Part shown: positions 1 to 12,540 of the stretch, in pieces
Layout of the letters: each line of letters starts with the position of its first letter
Numbering within the stretch: position 1 is the first letter of the stretch
Assembly (NCBI GenBank): GCA_949775045.1
Contig: OX459104.1
Location: 10,959,655-11,023,654, forward strand
DNA from: Metridium senile
Taxonomy: Eukaryota > Cnidaria > Anthozoa > Actiniaria > Metridiidae
Length of the DNA stretch: 64,000 bases
Direction: 5' to 3'
Translations under genes and position numbers: made by a program
The notes under the pieces: generated by a model
Database searches by the model: none
What the model saw: the letters and a program-made list of their open reading frames with translations, nothing else
Told to the model about the DNA's origin: nothing

Positions 1-371
1 CCAGTATTTCAGAAAAGTTCATTTTTTAAGGAGCTCCCACTACTCCTAACTGTCTCATTCCAGATGATTAACTTTAATTTTAAAGGTGTATATGACTGAA
101 AAAAAAATTATTGATTTAAGCATGACGCTGGTACAATAGTAATTCAAAAGTTTCATATGCTAATAAGATAACGTCACCCAACATAAAGTTTCATAACGTT
201 TTTACATATAGTATTCACCGTAGCTAATACTGGTCGTTTTTACCTGCTGTAACTGGCTTATGCTAAATATCACTATATTGACTAACTTTAACCAGCATCT
301 GGAGAAGTGAAAACACCACGTCACTGAGCATGTAGCAACCTCTGGGTGTTACCACCCTCGGTTAAGGCAAA

Positions 372-586
372 TAGTCCCCTCTACAGTTCCCTGCGCCATC
401 TTGAAAGGTAGCCGGGCCTTTGCATCGAAGCGAGACGACCGTTGAACTTGCAATAATAGACACTTGTAACACGTTGCAGGACAATTATTCACGCGTCTCT
501 ATCTTTGCAAGCTCAACGTTCCTCTCGCTTCGATGCAAAGGCCATGCTACCTTTCAAGCTGGCGCAGGGATGTGTGAAGGGGACTA
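372..586. mobile_element. MITE family 1, full foldback copy
   Basis: The two halves are inverted repeats: GGGCCTTTGCATCGAAGCGA near the left end mirrors CTCGCTTCGATGCAAAGGCC near the right. The termini are TAGTCCCC and GGGGACTA, so a TA target duplication is possible. A second, internally shortened copy is at 37549-37683. Confidence 0.75.
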
Positions 587-1015
587 TCTTAACAATGACT
601 AGACTCCTCCTATTGAGGACACAAAGCGATTTTTTTGTAAATATTTAGTTAATGTGTTTGTGCGGATACTTACAGAAAAGCGCCCAAAAGTGTGACCACC
701 GCTAATGTAATCGCATACTTTCGTCTATGATGTTATCCAATCAGCATTACAGGATTGTCTTATCTTATCTCTGATCTAAACGCTAATTGGAGGATGGCGC
801 TACAAAAGTATGCGAATACATTATAATGTGTTCAAACTATCAAGTTAAATTTAGATTTTTTAAATTAAGTTTTAATTTTATAAAGATAATTCATTAATAT
901 ATTCCATAACCATGTACTTAATATAAAGAAGTAAGATAAGCCCATCTATTGTGTTTTTTCTTCTTTCAAACTCTCCATCTCCCTGCTACTTTCCTTTCTT
1001 TATAAGTTCCTATAC

Positions 1016-1169
1016 CTTTTCACAGTTCCGTTCAATGACCACGGATAATAGTTCCAAATCGAAGTTGGAGTTGCCACTTATAGCATAAAAACTATAATTT
1101 ATCATGCGCGGCAACTCGAACCTCGACTTGGAACTACCACTCGTGGTCACTGAATTGAACTGTGAAAAG
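1016..1169. mobile_element. MITE family 2, copy 1
   Basis: Terminal inverted repeats CTTTTCACAGTTCCGTTCAA and its near complement at the right end; internal arms centred on TCGAAGTTGGAGTTGCC and CGAACCTCGACTTGG. No coding capacity. A related copy is at 61890-62027. Confidence 0.75.
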
Positions 1170-2660
1170 AACTATTCCTCACGTACTTACTTCCTTACGA
1201 TGTGAGTGGGATTTTAACACTCTTACTAAATCCTTTAGCGTTTTGTTTTATTCGTTTTCTCGTAAGGGTACTAGTTGTGCAAACGTACACTATTTCCCTG
1301 AAATACAAATGATAACAAATAGTTCTACATTAAAATAAATCAATATGCACTTTTTGCAAAATTTGTGCACAAAAAAAAATTGTGCGACTGTGCTTTTGTG
1401 CAAAATTTGGACTTTTTGGTATTTGACTAATAGGTTTCACAGATATCTACTATTTGCACTCTACGACAGACTGTGAATGAATTCGGAGCTCCTTTCAGGG
1501 TTGAAAATATTCCCTGTATCTTTTAGAGCCCTTCTAGGGTTCTTGCTAAGAAGGCATGACTCTATACCCAGTGTATGTAAGGGTCATTTTTACTTGGCTT
1601 TGTCAGTAAAAATAAGTATAGCTACAAAGAACATCGCACAGTCGTACTCTTTAAGGGTTGAAATCAACAGGGCTTTGAAAAAAAAAATTATTTTAATTGG
1701 TGCGTTCGTTTTAGGGATCATTTGCGAAATCGACCGCATCCCCTGCATTGTTCGGTAATATGTCTTTTATTATCAGAACATGAATTTCAAAGGGCAAACC
1801 TGGTGTCATTTACCAGATCATTAGCCTGCGTCGGAACAGACATTTTTTTTGGTTGTAGATCACGTGATATTCAGGCATTTCTGATCAAGATAAAATGATA
1901 GTAACAAACACAAAACAAAATAACTCAGTATATTTTTCTAGTTCTATTTATTTGTCTCTAAATAATGTATGCAGTTAGATAATCATCTTTACATCTACTT
2001 TAAAATTAGTTATCTATTTTACGAACATAAACAACCCCAGATGTTTGGGCTCCCTTTGTAGTTCATTTAGCAAGAAGGACTGGTAATAGTTCAAAAATTT
2101 AAGTTTAAGATGTTGTTCAAAGAAAAATATATAGCTTATTCTTTTCACTTCTGTTGTAAATGGTTCAGATCTTTGGTCTCTTTTGCAGTTCGGCTAGCTA
2201 GAGAGGAGACTGGGGATAATCTATTTTGTTAAGCTAATTGTAAAACCTTACTAGTTTAAAATATGTGAATCGGAGAAATTCCAGCTTTCCATTGTGTTAA
2301 TTTCTTTAAGAAAATTTTTTGGTATTATGGGTTCCCTTTGGTTTAAAGTTTGAGCAATTTAACTGATTGGTTGTGAATTTAAATCAGCAGTATTGCAGTC
2401 TACAGGTAGTTTCATAAGAGCCGTTCTTATTAAATAAAAAATCACGATGTTATGAAGTCTTTAGGTTTAACTGACTGAGTGCGTTAACCTCAACACCACA
2501 GGCAACCCACACCTGACAATATCACAACGAATCTGATGATAGCGTGTCTAAACCTAACCCTCAAGACTCAAACCAGCATCTGCTTATGGAACGAAATTCA
2601 AATCGTTTTCTTGAAGAAAATTCACAAAAAGCTTGGTTTCAGATTAGATTATAGTTAATC

Positions 2661-2742
2661 ATAGGTAATATAATGACATTTGTAAGTTATAAAGTCAACA
2701 TTTTTTACCGGTACATGTTACAAATTTCATTATATTACCTAT
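2661..2742. repeat. Short hairpin
   Basis: ATAGGTAATATAATGACATT at the left pairs with AATTTCATTATATTACCTAT at the right around a loop of about 28 bp. Confidence 0.6.
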
Positions 2743-3055
2743 CGTTTATATCAAACACCGATGCAGCCTATACTTGTTTACTCGCTAGTTTCCATTAATA
2801 GTTAATTAGTTAATGATCTGAAAAATTAGTGTGGATTCATTCCCATAATTATCTACCTATATGTCAACATTACTAATAGATAATAATTTTTTTAAATAAC
2901 TAATATTAGCTAATAGATATTGCATGTATTCGTGGCTCATTCGAACGTCTGAATGTTAAAATCATTCCCATCACCATGGTTAAACATCATCCCTCCCCTC
3001 CCCCTTAAAACAACATCTTGCTATCTTACATCATTCCAAAACCCTCTTTAATTCA

Positions 3056-3231
3056 ACATTAAAGTGAGGCTAAGGGGTGAGGAAAATCGTCACATAATTT
3101 CTCCAATTGGGATAAAGATAACAGAACTCAAAACAAATGAACATTACTGACTTTCTGTTATATATGTAAAGTGTCGTTAAACTATATGTGATATACATTT
3201 ACCCCCCTTAGCCTCGCTTTGATGACGTTAC
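3056..3231. repeat. Short inverted repeat
   Basis: ATTAAAGTGAGGCTAAGGGG mirrors CCCCCTTAGCCTCGCTTTGAT. It lies in the presumed 3' UTR or 3' flank of the tetraspanin. Confidence 0.5.
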
Positions 3232-3275
3232 GAAGAAAACTCTTAAAGAAACATATAGTTTGTGTTAGGCTATGT

Positions 3276-6200
3276 TTAAATCTTTTCGTAGCCAATCGAT
3301 CTGAACAGACATAACGCAAAGATCATCCCAAGAATCTGGAACAAAAATTAAAGACAAACATTTTAACAAAAGATACATCCGTTATAGTTGAAGTGCATTG
3401 CAACCCCTGAAGTTGATGTCTAGTTTGCAAAAAAAACATATTGTTTCACTTCAATCAATATACTAGGGACCAGTTAGAATGGCGCTGAATACCAGTAAAT
3501 CGATGGTAAATGTTATTCCATTTGTTATCACGAAATGAAGCCCGCACATAGCTCCCATTTTTTATTGTATATTTCAAACCAATTGTCAAGTTGATAAAAA
3601 AGTTGGCATAATATAATTTCCATTACGTCTTGGCTTTTTTTCCGCGCCTCACTTTAATTTTGAACACAAGACCCTCAGTTGTTAATGACTGCGAGCAGTG
3701 CCTACTGAAATTTCCCTATAACTTCCGATGGAAACTACTTTTTTACTTTAATTTCCTCTCCCCTACTATATACTCTCCCCTCTTCACCCCAATCCCCACA
3801 CTTCATTTTTTAAACTGAAGAGCTCATTATCCTGTTCCCACGGAAGGAAGACTAGTGACTGCTTGGATTCTACAGTTGAAGGGACCTTAGTGGCAAGTAG
3901 GGACTGTTTGCATTTTGCAGTTGAATGGTCCTTCGTGGCAAGTAGGGACTGTTTGCATTTTGCAGTTTTAGGGATCTTGGGGACCAGTATGGACTGTTTG
4001 CATTATACAGTTGTAGGGATCTTGGGGACCAGTAGGGGCTGTTTGCATTATACAGTTGAAGGGTCCTTCGTGGCAAGTAGGGGCTGTTTGCATTATACAG
4101 TTGAAGGTACCTTAATGGCAAGTAGGGACTGTTTGTATTATACAGTTGAAGGGATCTTGGGGACCAGTATGGACTGTTTGTATTATACAGTTGTAGGGAT
4201 CTTGGGGACCAGTAGGGGCTGTTTGCATTATACAGTTGAAGGGACCTTAGTGGCAAGTAGGGACTGTTTGTATTATACAGTTGAAGGGATCTTGGGGACC
4301 AGTATGGACTGTTTGCATTATACAGTTGTAGGGATCTTGGGGACCAGTAGGGGCTGTTTGCATTATACAGTTGAAGGGACCTTAGTGGCAAGTAGGGACT
4401 GTTTGTATTATACAGTTGAAGGGATCTTGGGGACTGGTTGGGGCTGTTTGCATTATACAGTTATAGGGATCTTGGGGACAAGTAGGGACTGTTTGCATTA
4501 TACAGTTGAAGGGATCTTGGGGGACCAGTATGGACTGTTTGCATTATACAGTTAAAGGGACCTTAGTGGCAAGTAGGGACTGTTTGCATTATACAGTTTT
4601 AGGGATCTTGGGGACAAGTAAAAGACTGTTTGCATTATACAGTTAAAGGGACCTTAGTGGCAAGTAGGGACTGTTTGCATTCTACAGTTGTAGGGATCTT
4701 GGAAACAAATAGGGAATGTTTGCACTATACAGTTGTAGGGATCTTGGGGACAAGTAGGGAATATTTTAAAGAAATAGCTGCATGGTTTAACCTGTGCACT
4801 AGTGCACTCTGGTTCTTGCCTAATACATACCTGGATAATAGCGATACCAACACCAATACCACCCAATGTCTTCATATGGCTTTTGATAAAGTCTTGCATA
4901 GCTTGCGAACATCCCTAGGAATGACAAAAATGAAAAGTTAATTCCGATTGGCATTATGGAACTATTTTATATCTTTTTATTAAATTTTGGGCGGAGGACG
5001 AATAGCTCTTATCGTAGATGTACACGCCGCTCCGACAATCCAGCCATATCGCCATGAGCGTAACATGAAAACGAGGCTCTCGGGCCAAGATTTGCTTCGC
5101 TAGCAAAGAGTTTACAGCAAATCAACACATCATCGCATCATTTTGATAGATATATTTGATATAGAAAGTTATTTCTGCCTCCACAACTATGGTCAACCAT
5201 TACAGTCTTTGGATGTATGAAAAGAAGTTCTAAAGTAGAATATAGTGGTTTGTCATGGCATTTACAACAACTATCGAACAAGAAGCCACTCGCTGAACGA
5301 TTCGTCAAAATACGTCGACATTCTTACTTTTCAAGCCAACATACGCAGTCTGAATGCTTTATTAAACCACTTGGAAACCAGATAATTTGTCAGAAGCGAG
5401 GATGTACTTCTGTTGCTTCTTATTTCTTGAGTAGATCATTCTTAATTAATCTTCCTTTAACTATAGTTATCGCAGGTTCTAGCTATTCATCGTAAGTCTC
5501 CACAGCTTCGTGACTTTCAGTTTCGAAAAAATATTCATTTACAACTAAATGTAATCCTTTTTAGAGTTTCTTCAGGACTAGATTGTTTTTTTTTTTTTTT
5601 TTTTACATAATAATCGAACTCTGTAAAATGAGAGGTATGAAGAGTAATTGTTGAAGCCGTCTTGAACTGTAATACGTTTATGTTGTAATACGCATTGCCC
5701 GGTAACAATGCTTTTTTCGACTTTTTCTACTGTTAACACGGACTTTGTTTGTGCATAGTTTGCGGTTTTCCAGGATTCTGTTCTTCAATTAGTTTAATAA
5801 AGCATTCAGATTTGAAATGTTTGTTTTAAATCTACGGGAATGTCTGGTAGCCGGATTGTACTCTCGACTATATTGACGAGTCATTCAGCGAGTGACTTCT
5901 TGTTCGATAATTGTAGTAAATGCCATGATAAACCACTGTGTTCTACTTTAGAACTTCTGTTCATGCGTCCAAAGACTCGGTAGTGGCATGGTTGACCATA
6001 GTTGGAAATGCAGAAATAACGTTCTATATCAAATATATTTATCAAAATGATGCGATGATGTGTTGATTTGCAGTAAACTCTTTGCTAACGAAGCAAATCT
6101 TGGCCCGAGAACCTCGTTTTCATGTTACGCTCATGGCGATACCGCTGGATTGTCGGATCGGCGTGTACATCTACGATAAGAGCTATTGTCATACATGTTT

Positions 6201-9200
6201 TACCAGTGAGTCTTTATACCTGATAAAGCCAGTTCATTAGTAATTTTTAATATCAATTTGAATTAGTTATCAATTCGTATCAATATATAAAACACATATA
6301 AACGGATAATGGCCAAAAATGACGGATATATATTGTACGCACCGTACGTTCATCAAGCAGATTTACCCTATCAAGGTTATTGATAATATAAACAAAAAGA
6401 AAGTGAAACCTTTTCGCGATTAGCAAACAACCGGCATAACATTTTTTTTAATTATACTTTTTTGCAGAGTACAAATGTTGCATGTCTTCCTCTTGTACAC
6501 TATGCACAAAATAAATCAAAGTGAATCTAGCTATGCCAACGTTAAACTTTTCAAGTTTAAGCTTTTTATGTGCTTGTACTGTGTACAGTTATATATACTG
6601 AAAATTTGAAAATTATTAGAATTATTGGTTTCATGGTATCTAGCCCCGTTGTACTATTTGTCAAAAAGCGCAGTTTTACTGCAGTTTTACTCAATTCAGA
6701 GTAAATTCATGTTAAGCGATAACTGATATTTTCTTTGCCTGAAATTTGTTGATATTTTGATAACAAATCCAGGTTATATTTTGTCAAACAGATCTTTTTA
6801 TTAGTCAAAAAGTACAGCGGTGATACTTACGTGAAACGTGATAATTGATACGTGAAACGAGATACTTGATACGTGAAACGAGATACTTGATACGTGAAAC
6901 GTGATACTTGATACGTGAAACGTGATAATTGATACGTGAAACGTGATACTTGATACGTGAAACGAGATAATTGATACGTGAAACGTGATAATTGATACGT
7001 GAAACGTGATACTTGATACGTGAAACGTGATAATTGATACGTTAAACGTGATAATTGATACGTTAAACGTGATAATTGATACGTGAAACGTGATACTTGA
7101 TACGTGAAACGAGATACTTGATACGTGAAACGAGATACTTGATACGTGAAACGAGATACTTGATACGTGAAACGAGATACTTGATACGTGAAACGATAGT
7201 GTTGGAAAAATGCACCGTTTTAACTAAATCTATGAGTAAAAATATTCAATATCTACCTCATTGCTGTAGGCGTCTGATCCAATTGCCGCTTTATTACATC
7301 CAGCTTTAGGGGTTTTACAGCACGATTGAGGGACTGTTGCATTACGATTGTTCTTTTTCCAGTCTGAAGTCGCCCAATCCTTTGGTCCTTTGGCTCCACA
7401 GCAATGAAACTAAACAAGCCAAACAATCATTTTAGATATAATATATAGCCTTTTTCTCGATTTACAATCACGGTTTCGTAGATAATAAGCTCCTCACCAG
7501 TACATTTAAACTAACATGACAAACAAATATTTAGATATAATATGTAGGGGGGGGGGGGGGGGGGTGGCACTTACATAGTACTAAAATCAGACTGGCATAG
7601 ACCTTTCTAACAAAACAGCTAATCGTACAGAAATAACAGGCAGCCCTAGCTTGGACTCATGGTGCTTTTGTGTCATTAGGCAAATTGGGGTTTGTCATGC
7701 CTTTTCATTTGATTACCGTTCCTAACCTACCATTTTTTGGGCATGGTCAACTGCTTTGGTGATCTTCTCGTTCTTTCCATAGTCGATTGAGACAGATGAG
7801 TTCATTGCCTTCTCAACGGCGTTGATTACCTGGAAAATTAAATAATGGCATTGCTTGATCAATAAATGTTAGCGGGTCATAACCTAGCCTGAGTTTTGTG
7901 AGGAAGCAAACGTATAGGACCGGCCAGGCCCGTCTAAAAATGATCATAACGTGACCTTGTTGTTACTAGCTATTACAATGTGACGTACTGATATTGGTAA
8001 CTACTTTGACATGATTCTGTGATTGAAGCTTATGATATATTCCGTCTGCATACAAAGTCAACAAATACAAAAGTACCAGTTGCTTAGTGGCAGAGTGTCT
8101 GACTAGCAAACAGAAAGTTGTTGTTTAATACATGTTCGTTTATGAGTGATATCCCGTTTGTAGATGACCATCGTATAAGCGAAGGGAAAAGCCTCGAGGA
8201 CGCTGCACAATCATCATTATCACGGTCCCCATTAGCAGCAGCATTGACATCATCACCAACATCATCATTATCACCATCAACAACAATCACTGTATAAGCC
8301 TTAGTATCAGCATCATAATTATAATCATTAACATCATAACCGTCACCATTATCATCAACACCATAATCATTATCAACACCATTGTCATCATTATATTAGA
8401 ACCAGCATTAATTTACATTAGTATCAACTGTTTTCATCATCATTGAGCTGAATATCTTATCATTTCCGGCTACATCAATCATCACCATTATCATAATCAT
8501 CCTCAACACTGCCATCTTTATAAAGTTTACCTTATCACGTTTGGCGTAGGCTAGGATTCCACCAGCGATTTCCAGGATAAAGATCATCATCAACAAGAAG
8601 AAATACTATCAACAATAAACAACAATACATCAAAATACAACAAATAATATATACAATATGAGCTTCTAGCTACAATGTACTTTGTGTGTATTGATGTTTA
8701 CAAAGGTTTACATGTTGCAGTGTCTTCATTAGTTTTGCGCCTCATTAATTATTCATGAATTTTACAAGAATAAATACTGTCATCAATGAACAGATAACAC
8801 ATCAAAATTCAACAACACGAAAGCCATCCCCGGCATGTTTTTTTTTAAACAAAGTTGTCTTTTTTATTACTAGCGGTTTCTTTAAATACATTATTTTAGG
8901 CTTTCTTGTGGAGTTCTGGGTAAAACCTGAATTTGGGGTTCCTGTTTCATCTACATATACCCTCTTGAATATTGGGCCAAAAAGGGAAATAGGTTTTTCT
9001 ATATACATACACTCCATTGAATGCAAAATATGTTGGTAATACTGGGAATTGTTGATCTATTTTTTCAAGATCTATTTGTTTCAACATCTACCTCTGCAGC
9101 AAAGTAGTTATTATGGCCTCATAACACAAACACGCCTTACGGCCACCCGCTTAGTACGATCACCCCGTTATTGCGGCCAGTTTTTTAGGTCCCGAAGAAA

Positions 9201-12200
9201 TGTATGTCTATACATTTTCAATACAATTTACTCTCTGGCTTCTTCTTCAGTGGCCGGATTAACGGGGCTCCACTGAAACAAGACTTAATTAAGTACATAT
9301 TTATTATTACACCTACCAAGAGCAAAAAGCATTTGTTTTCCTTGATGGCTCCACAACATCCAACGAATCCAATAAACATGACTAAAGCACCAGCAGCGAT
9401 CATGATGTTCGCGGCGGTCTGGAAACCAGTCTCTCCTATCAATGACGAGTATTCAACCGCACTGACTCGGGTCCAGATCCCAACGGACATTACCGTTATT
9501 CCCGCAATCTGAAATTTGTCAGTTTTTGTTACAATTAATCGAAAATTCCAGTTAAATCATAATATACAATAGTAGAAGTAAGTAACTGATATTTTTTAAA
9601 GCAACTTTCTATGGTTTATGATCACTCCATCAGAAATACATCTAATTCAAAAAAGGTTGATGGGGCGAACAGCGGTTGGTGATTGGCGATTGCACGACCG
9701 AAAGGGACTATGGGCAATACCAATTTCTTCTTATTCCATTCTAAATTACCCACACACCGTTCAGCGATAACCTTAGATGGATGTCTCGAATGTTTCGCTG
9801 AACGGAACCATCGTTTGGGTAATTTAGAAACGAATAAGAAGGAATTCGTATTACCCATAGTTCCTTTCGGTCGTGCAATCGCCAATCACCAATCGCTAAT
9901 CGCCGTTCGCCCCGTCAACCTTTTTGAATTAGGTGTATATAATACAAAAGGAAACAATACTTCCTTAAAACTATAATTATGAGTCATAAATCACGAAAAA
10001 CTACACAAGAGTGTGTTTATATATATATATTTTAATTTGTAAATATATAGTCGAAAATAAAGCAATCTTATCGTTTGTGTACTGAGTTTTCCTTTCATTA
10101 CAAAATCAATTTTTGGAGGTACATGTGTATTAAAGATTGAGGCTCATTTCCATTCATTTCCAGTGGCTCAAAACAAATATCAACCAATATAGTTGATTTT
10201 TTTCGATTCTATTTTCGAACAATAACTTGTTGGAGTGAATAAAACGGAAAAATACCCTTTAAAAACAACAATAATAATGTTTGTGTTACTAATATTATAT
10301 ATAATTACTATTATTATTATTATTATTATTTTGAGGAAGAAGGCGGGAGAGGGGGATAGGAAGAAGACGGGGGAAGAAGAGGAAGAGGACGGGGGAAAAG
10401 GAAGTAGAAGGAGGAAGGAATCATATATAACACATATTTAATAAATATTCTATTAATCATGTTAAAGAGAAAGAAAGAATGGGAAGAAGAAGAATCTTAG
10501 TGAAGAAGAAAAAGATAAATAAAGAAGATAAAGAGAGAACAAACCAAATGGATTAAAAGAAAGGAAAAGTAAAGAAAATAGAAAAGAAATAAAAATATAT
10601 AAAGAAATGGACAAAACAAAAGAAAAAGAAAACAGAATAGAATAGGAAAAACAAGAAACGAAAAAGGAAGGAACTCAAAATCCCGCATTAACGAACATGC
10701 TCTTTCCATTGTTACGACTGTCAGTGGTAAAAATAATAACTTTCTGTTCAAAGCAGATGCCATGATGATCAAAAACCAACTTCTCTTTACTCAAAAACAA
10801 ATGTTTCTCGATTCATTTTTGATTTTTAAAGCTAACCGAGACAAGACCGAGCTTTTGCGGCAAGATTCCAGAGGCAATTTCGCGGTTTCTGCATAATACA
10901 TACTAACCACAACACTTTATCATACGAAAAACAAATACGTTATGACATATATTTTTGAGATATTTTGAGTATTTTAGTAAGTTTTTAGTTAGGAGAACTA
11001 CATGTTTTGAAATCGTCTGTTTAGATAATAATTAGCTATTCGGTAATTTGGACCCCAAGCTTGCAATTGACCATCTGTGTTTCGATGCTATTTTGATCTA
11101 ATTTAAGCACGATTTAGATTTCAAATATCAATGCCTTTACTATGATTACTTTAGACGCTTTGCATTAAAAAAGTATTTAATGTTAAAACTCTCTAGAAAA
11201 GGTTGTTTTACCGAAATTTTGAAGCCATTTTAAAGCGAATTATTTACGAAATATTTCTAAAACTATTCTGCAAATAATTCCCATTATTTTGCTTCACAAA
11301 AAATACATTTTGAATAAGAAAACAATTTCTATTTTTTCATCATCAAAACATTTCATTCGCACAAAAATAAAATAAAATATATATTATTAACAAAGATTTA
11401 GAAACATTTTATTGTCAATAAATTTTAGATTGAAACCAAAAATAAAATCGTAGAAAGAAAACACTTATAATAAAGATTAAAATATTTGAAATTAGTCTGT
11501 TTAAAATCTATTTTAAAATCCCAAATATAAAATGATCAAGACTACGGAGAAGCTTTTATTTTTAGTAAACTTTTGGTGAAAGTTTGCGGCCATTTTTAAG
11601 AAATACTTTACGTTTTAAAAATGTATTTTTTTTTCTGCAATTATAATCCTATTTACAGCACAAATCGATGTATTTAGCACTTTCAAAGCTTAACAATTTA
11701 AAAGAAGTCTTTTAATAAATGTATTTTGTTTCTACTGTCAGAAATTTGTTCATAAAATTCACTTTTTCCTGATCGATGAAAAGTTGATTATTTTAATTCA
11801 TAAACAGACAAAGTAAACACAAAATTTACATTTGTAAATTCGTCTAAAGTTAAATTATAAAAGAGTAATAGTTGAAAATTTATGTTTACTTTATTGCTTT
11901 AAAACAAGTGCGGATAAAACACTAAATTGGTAAGCCTTCGTAAACGCATTCGAGCGCAAAAAACTGGGCGGATTTTTTTGAGTGAAATTCGGTTGCTAAG
12001 TTTGTTTTAAGCGATTGCTTTTATTGACTTGATATGGAGAAGCATTCATGCTCTTATGAATTTTCATTAGATGAAATTTTGATTTGACTTTCGGTGTTTT
12101 GACCGAAATTTACCGCGAAAAGCCTTGAGAGAATATAGCAAGTTATCTTCTAACAAAGGCGAGGCGATATTTGAAGAAAACATGCGACTAAAAATGACAA

Positions 12201-12540
12201 TCGATGATAACATTTTCATCGAAATTTTCACTTTAAAAATCCTCACAAAAAACGTTTTTGATCTAGTGTTATGAATTTGAATTGGATATTTACACGATAT
12301 TTAGAATATAAAGGTTGGTAATAAGAATCCTTAAAATAATATCGTGCTCAAAATTTAAAGATTTATAAGCGGCGAAGATTGTCTACGATCGAGTCAAATT
12401 ATTTGATAAACCCTTTTTTATTGTCCCTACTGATTCTAATAACAATATATAGCAACTACATGCACTATACTCACCCAAAATACTAAATTGAAAGCGAAAA
12501 GTAGGTATTTCATACATTGCATCCCACAACTCAAAGCCAT
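3276..12540 (-). CDS. Tetraspanin, 242 aa, seven coding exons
   Basis: Joined coding exons on the minus strand are 12540-12475, 9508-9317, 8605-8531, 7829-7731, 7409-7257, 4914-4831 and 3335-3276 (stop TAA). Every intron is GT-AG and phase 0; the coding lengths 66, 192, 75, 99, 153, 84 and 60 bp give 242 codons plus stop. The 75-bp and 84-bp exons are typical of tetraspanin genes. TM1 is split by the first intron (LVFW then [12 protein letters not shown]). TM2 ends in [13 protein letters not shown]3 is [18 protein letters not shown]. The large extracellular loop has FHCCG (about residues 145-149), SCCK (173-176), C182 and C197, so it has six cysteines, plus possible N-glycosylation at N121 and N167. 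TM4 is followed by the short tail [11 protein letters not shown]. Tetraspanins organise membrane microdomains by lateral partner binding. A good acceptor at 12563-12562 implies a noncoding 5' exon upstream. The subfamily (CD63/CD9/CD151-like) cannot be assigned by eye. Confidence 0.95.
3863..4770. repeat. 45-bp minisatellite in the last tetraspanin intron
   Basis: About 20 units of 45 bp around the core AGTAGGGACTGTTTGCATT with ATACAGTTGAAGGG. Two sub-variants (GGACCTTAGTGGCA and GGATCTTGGGGACC) alternate in higher-order blocks. Because the period is a multiple of three, it stays open in both strands, which explains long meaningless reading frames here. Confidence 0.9.
4996..6187. mobile_element. 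Foldback element of 1.2 kb in a tetraspanin intron
   Basis: Imperfect inverted arms of at least 370 bp: 4996-5365 mirrors 5790-6187. The left outer end AATAGCTCTTATCGTAGATG matches the right end CATCTACGATAAGAGCTATT. The centre (5366-5789) is unique and has a T homopolymer. No transposase frame. Confidence 0.85.
6821..7195. repeat. 21-bp minisatellite
   Basis: Units GATACTTGATACGTGAAACGT or GATAATTGATACGTGAAACGA, about 17 copies. It lies 60 bp beyond the donor of the tetraspanin exon at 7257. Confidence 0.9.
8200..8520. repeat. Imperfect CAT/ATC-rich repeat
   Basis: Interrupted CATCAT and CATTATCAC units fill most of the intron between tetraspanin exons 3 and 4. Confidence 0.6.
9636..9938. 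mobile_element. MITE with CAYCTA termini in tetraspanin intron 1
   Basis: Long, nearly perfect arms: CATCTAATTCAAAAAGGTTG at the left end mirrors the right end with AACCTTTTTGAATTAGGTG; CGATTGCACGACCGAAAGG mirrors CCTTTCGGTCGTGCAATCG. The ends are flanked by TA. Open frames on both strands are by-products of the palindrome. Confidence 0.85.
10480..10670. repeat. Polypurine stretch in tetraspanin intron 1
   Basis: About 190 bp of GAAAAG/GGAAA-rich plus strand, near-pure purine. Preceded by a (TAT)n run at about 10295-10330. Confidence 0.6.

Larger units (their letters stand above)
1..3275. other. Region downstream of the tetraspanin; no gene recognised
   Basis: AT-rich DNA with two foldback elements (372-586, 1016-1169), a hairpin at 2661-2742 and a short inverted repeat at 3056-3231. 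A 93-codon open frame at 1477-1758 has no recognisable domain. The tetraspanin 3' UTR must lie at the right edge. Confidence 0.5.

Noticed and set aside
1477..1758. 93-codon frame MNSELLSGLKIFPV...
   Set aside because: No domain, no splice or promoter context, low-complexity lysine run; left as unassigned.
3863..4555. 230-codon frame of repeats [15 protein letters not shown] and a 173-codon antisense frame
   Set aside because: 45-bp minisatellite whose period is divisible by three; lies in a tetraspanin intron and is open on both strands.
9622..9976. Overlapping frames [14 protein letters not shown] on both strands
   Set aside because: Identical starts on both strands are the two arms of a palindromic MITE.
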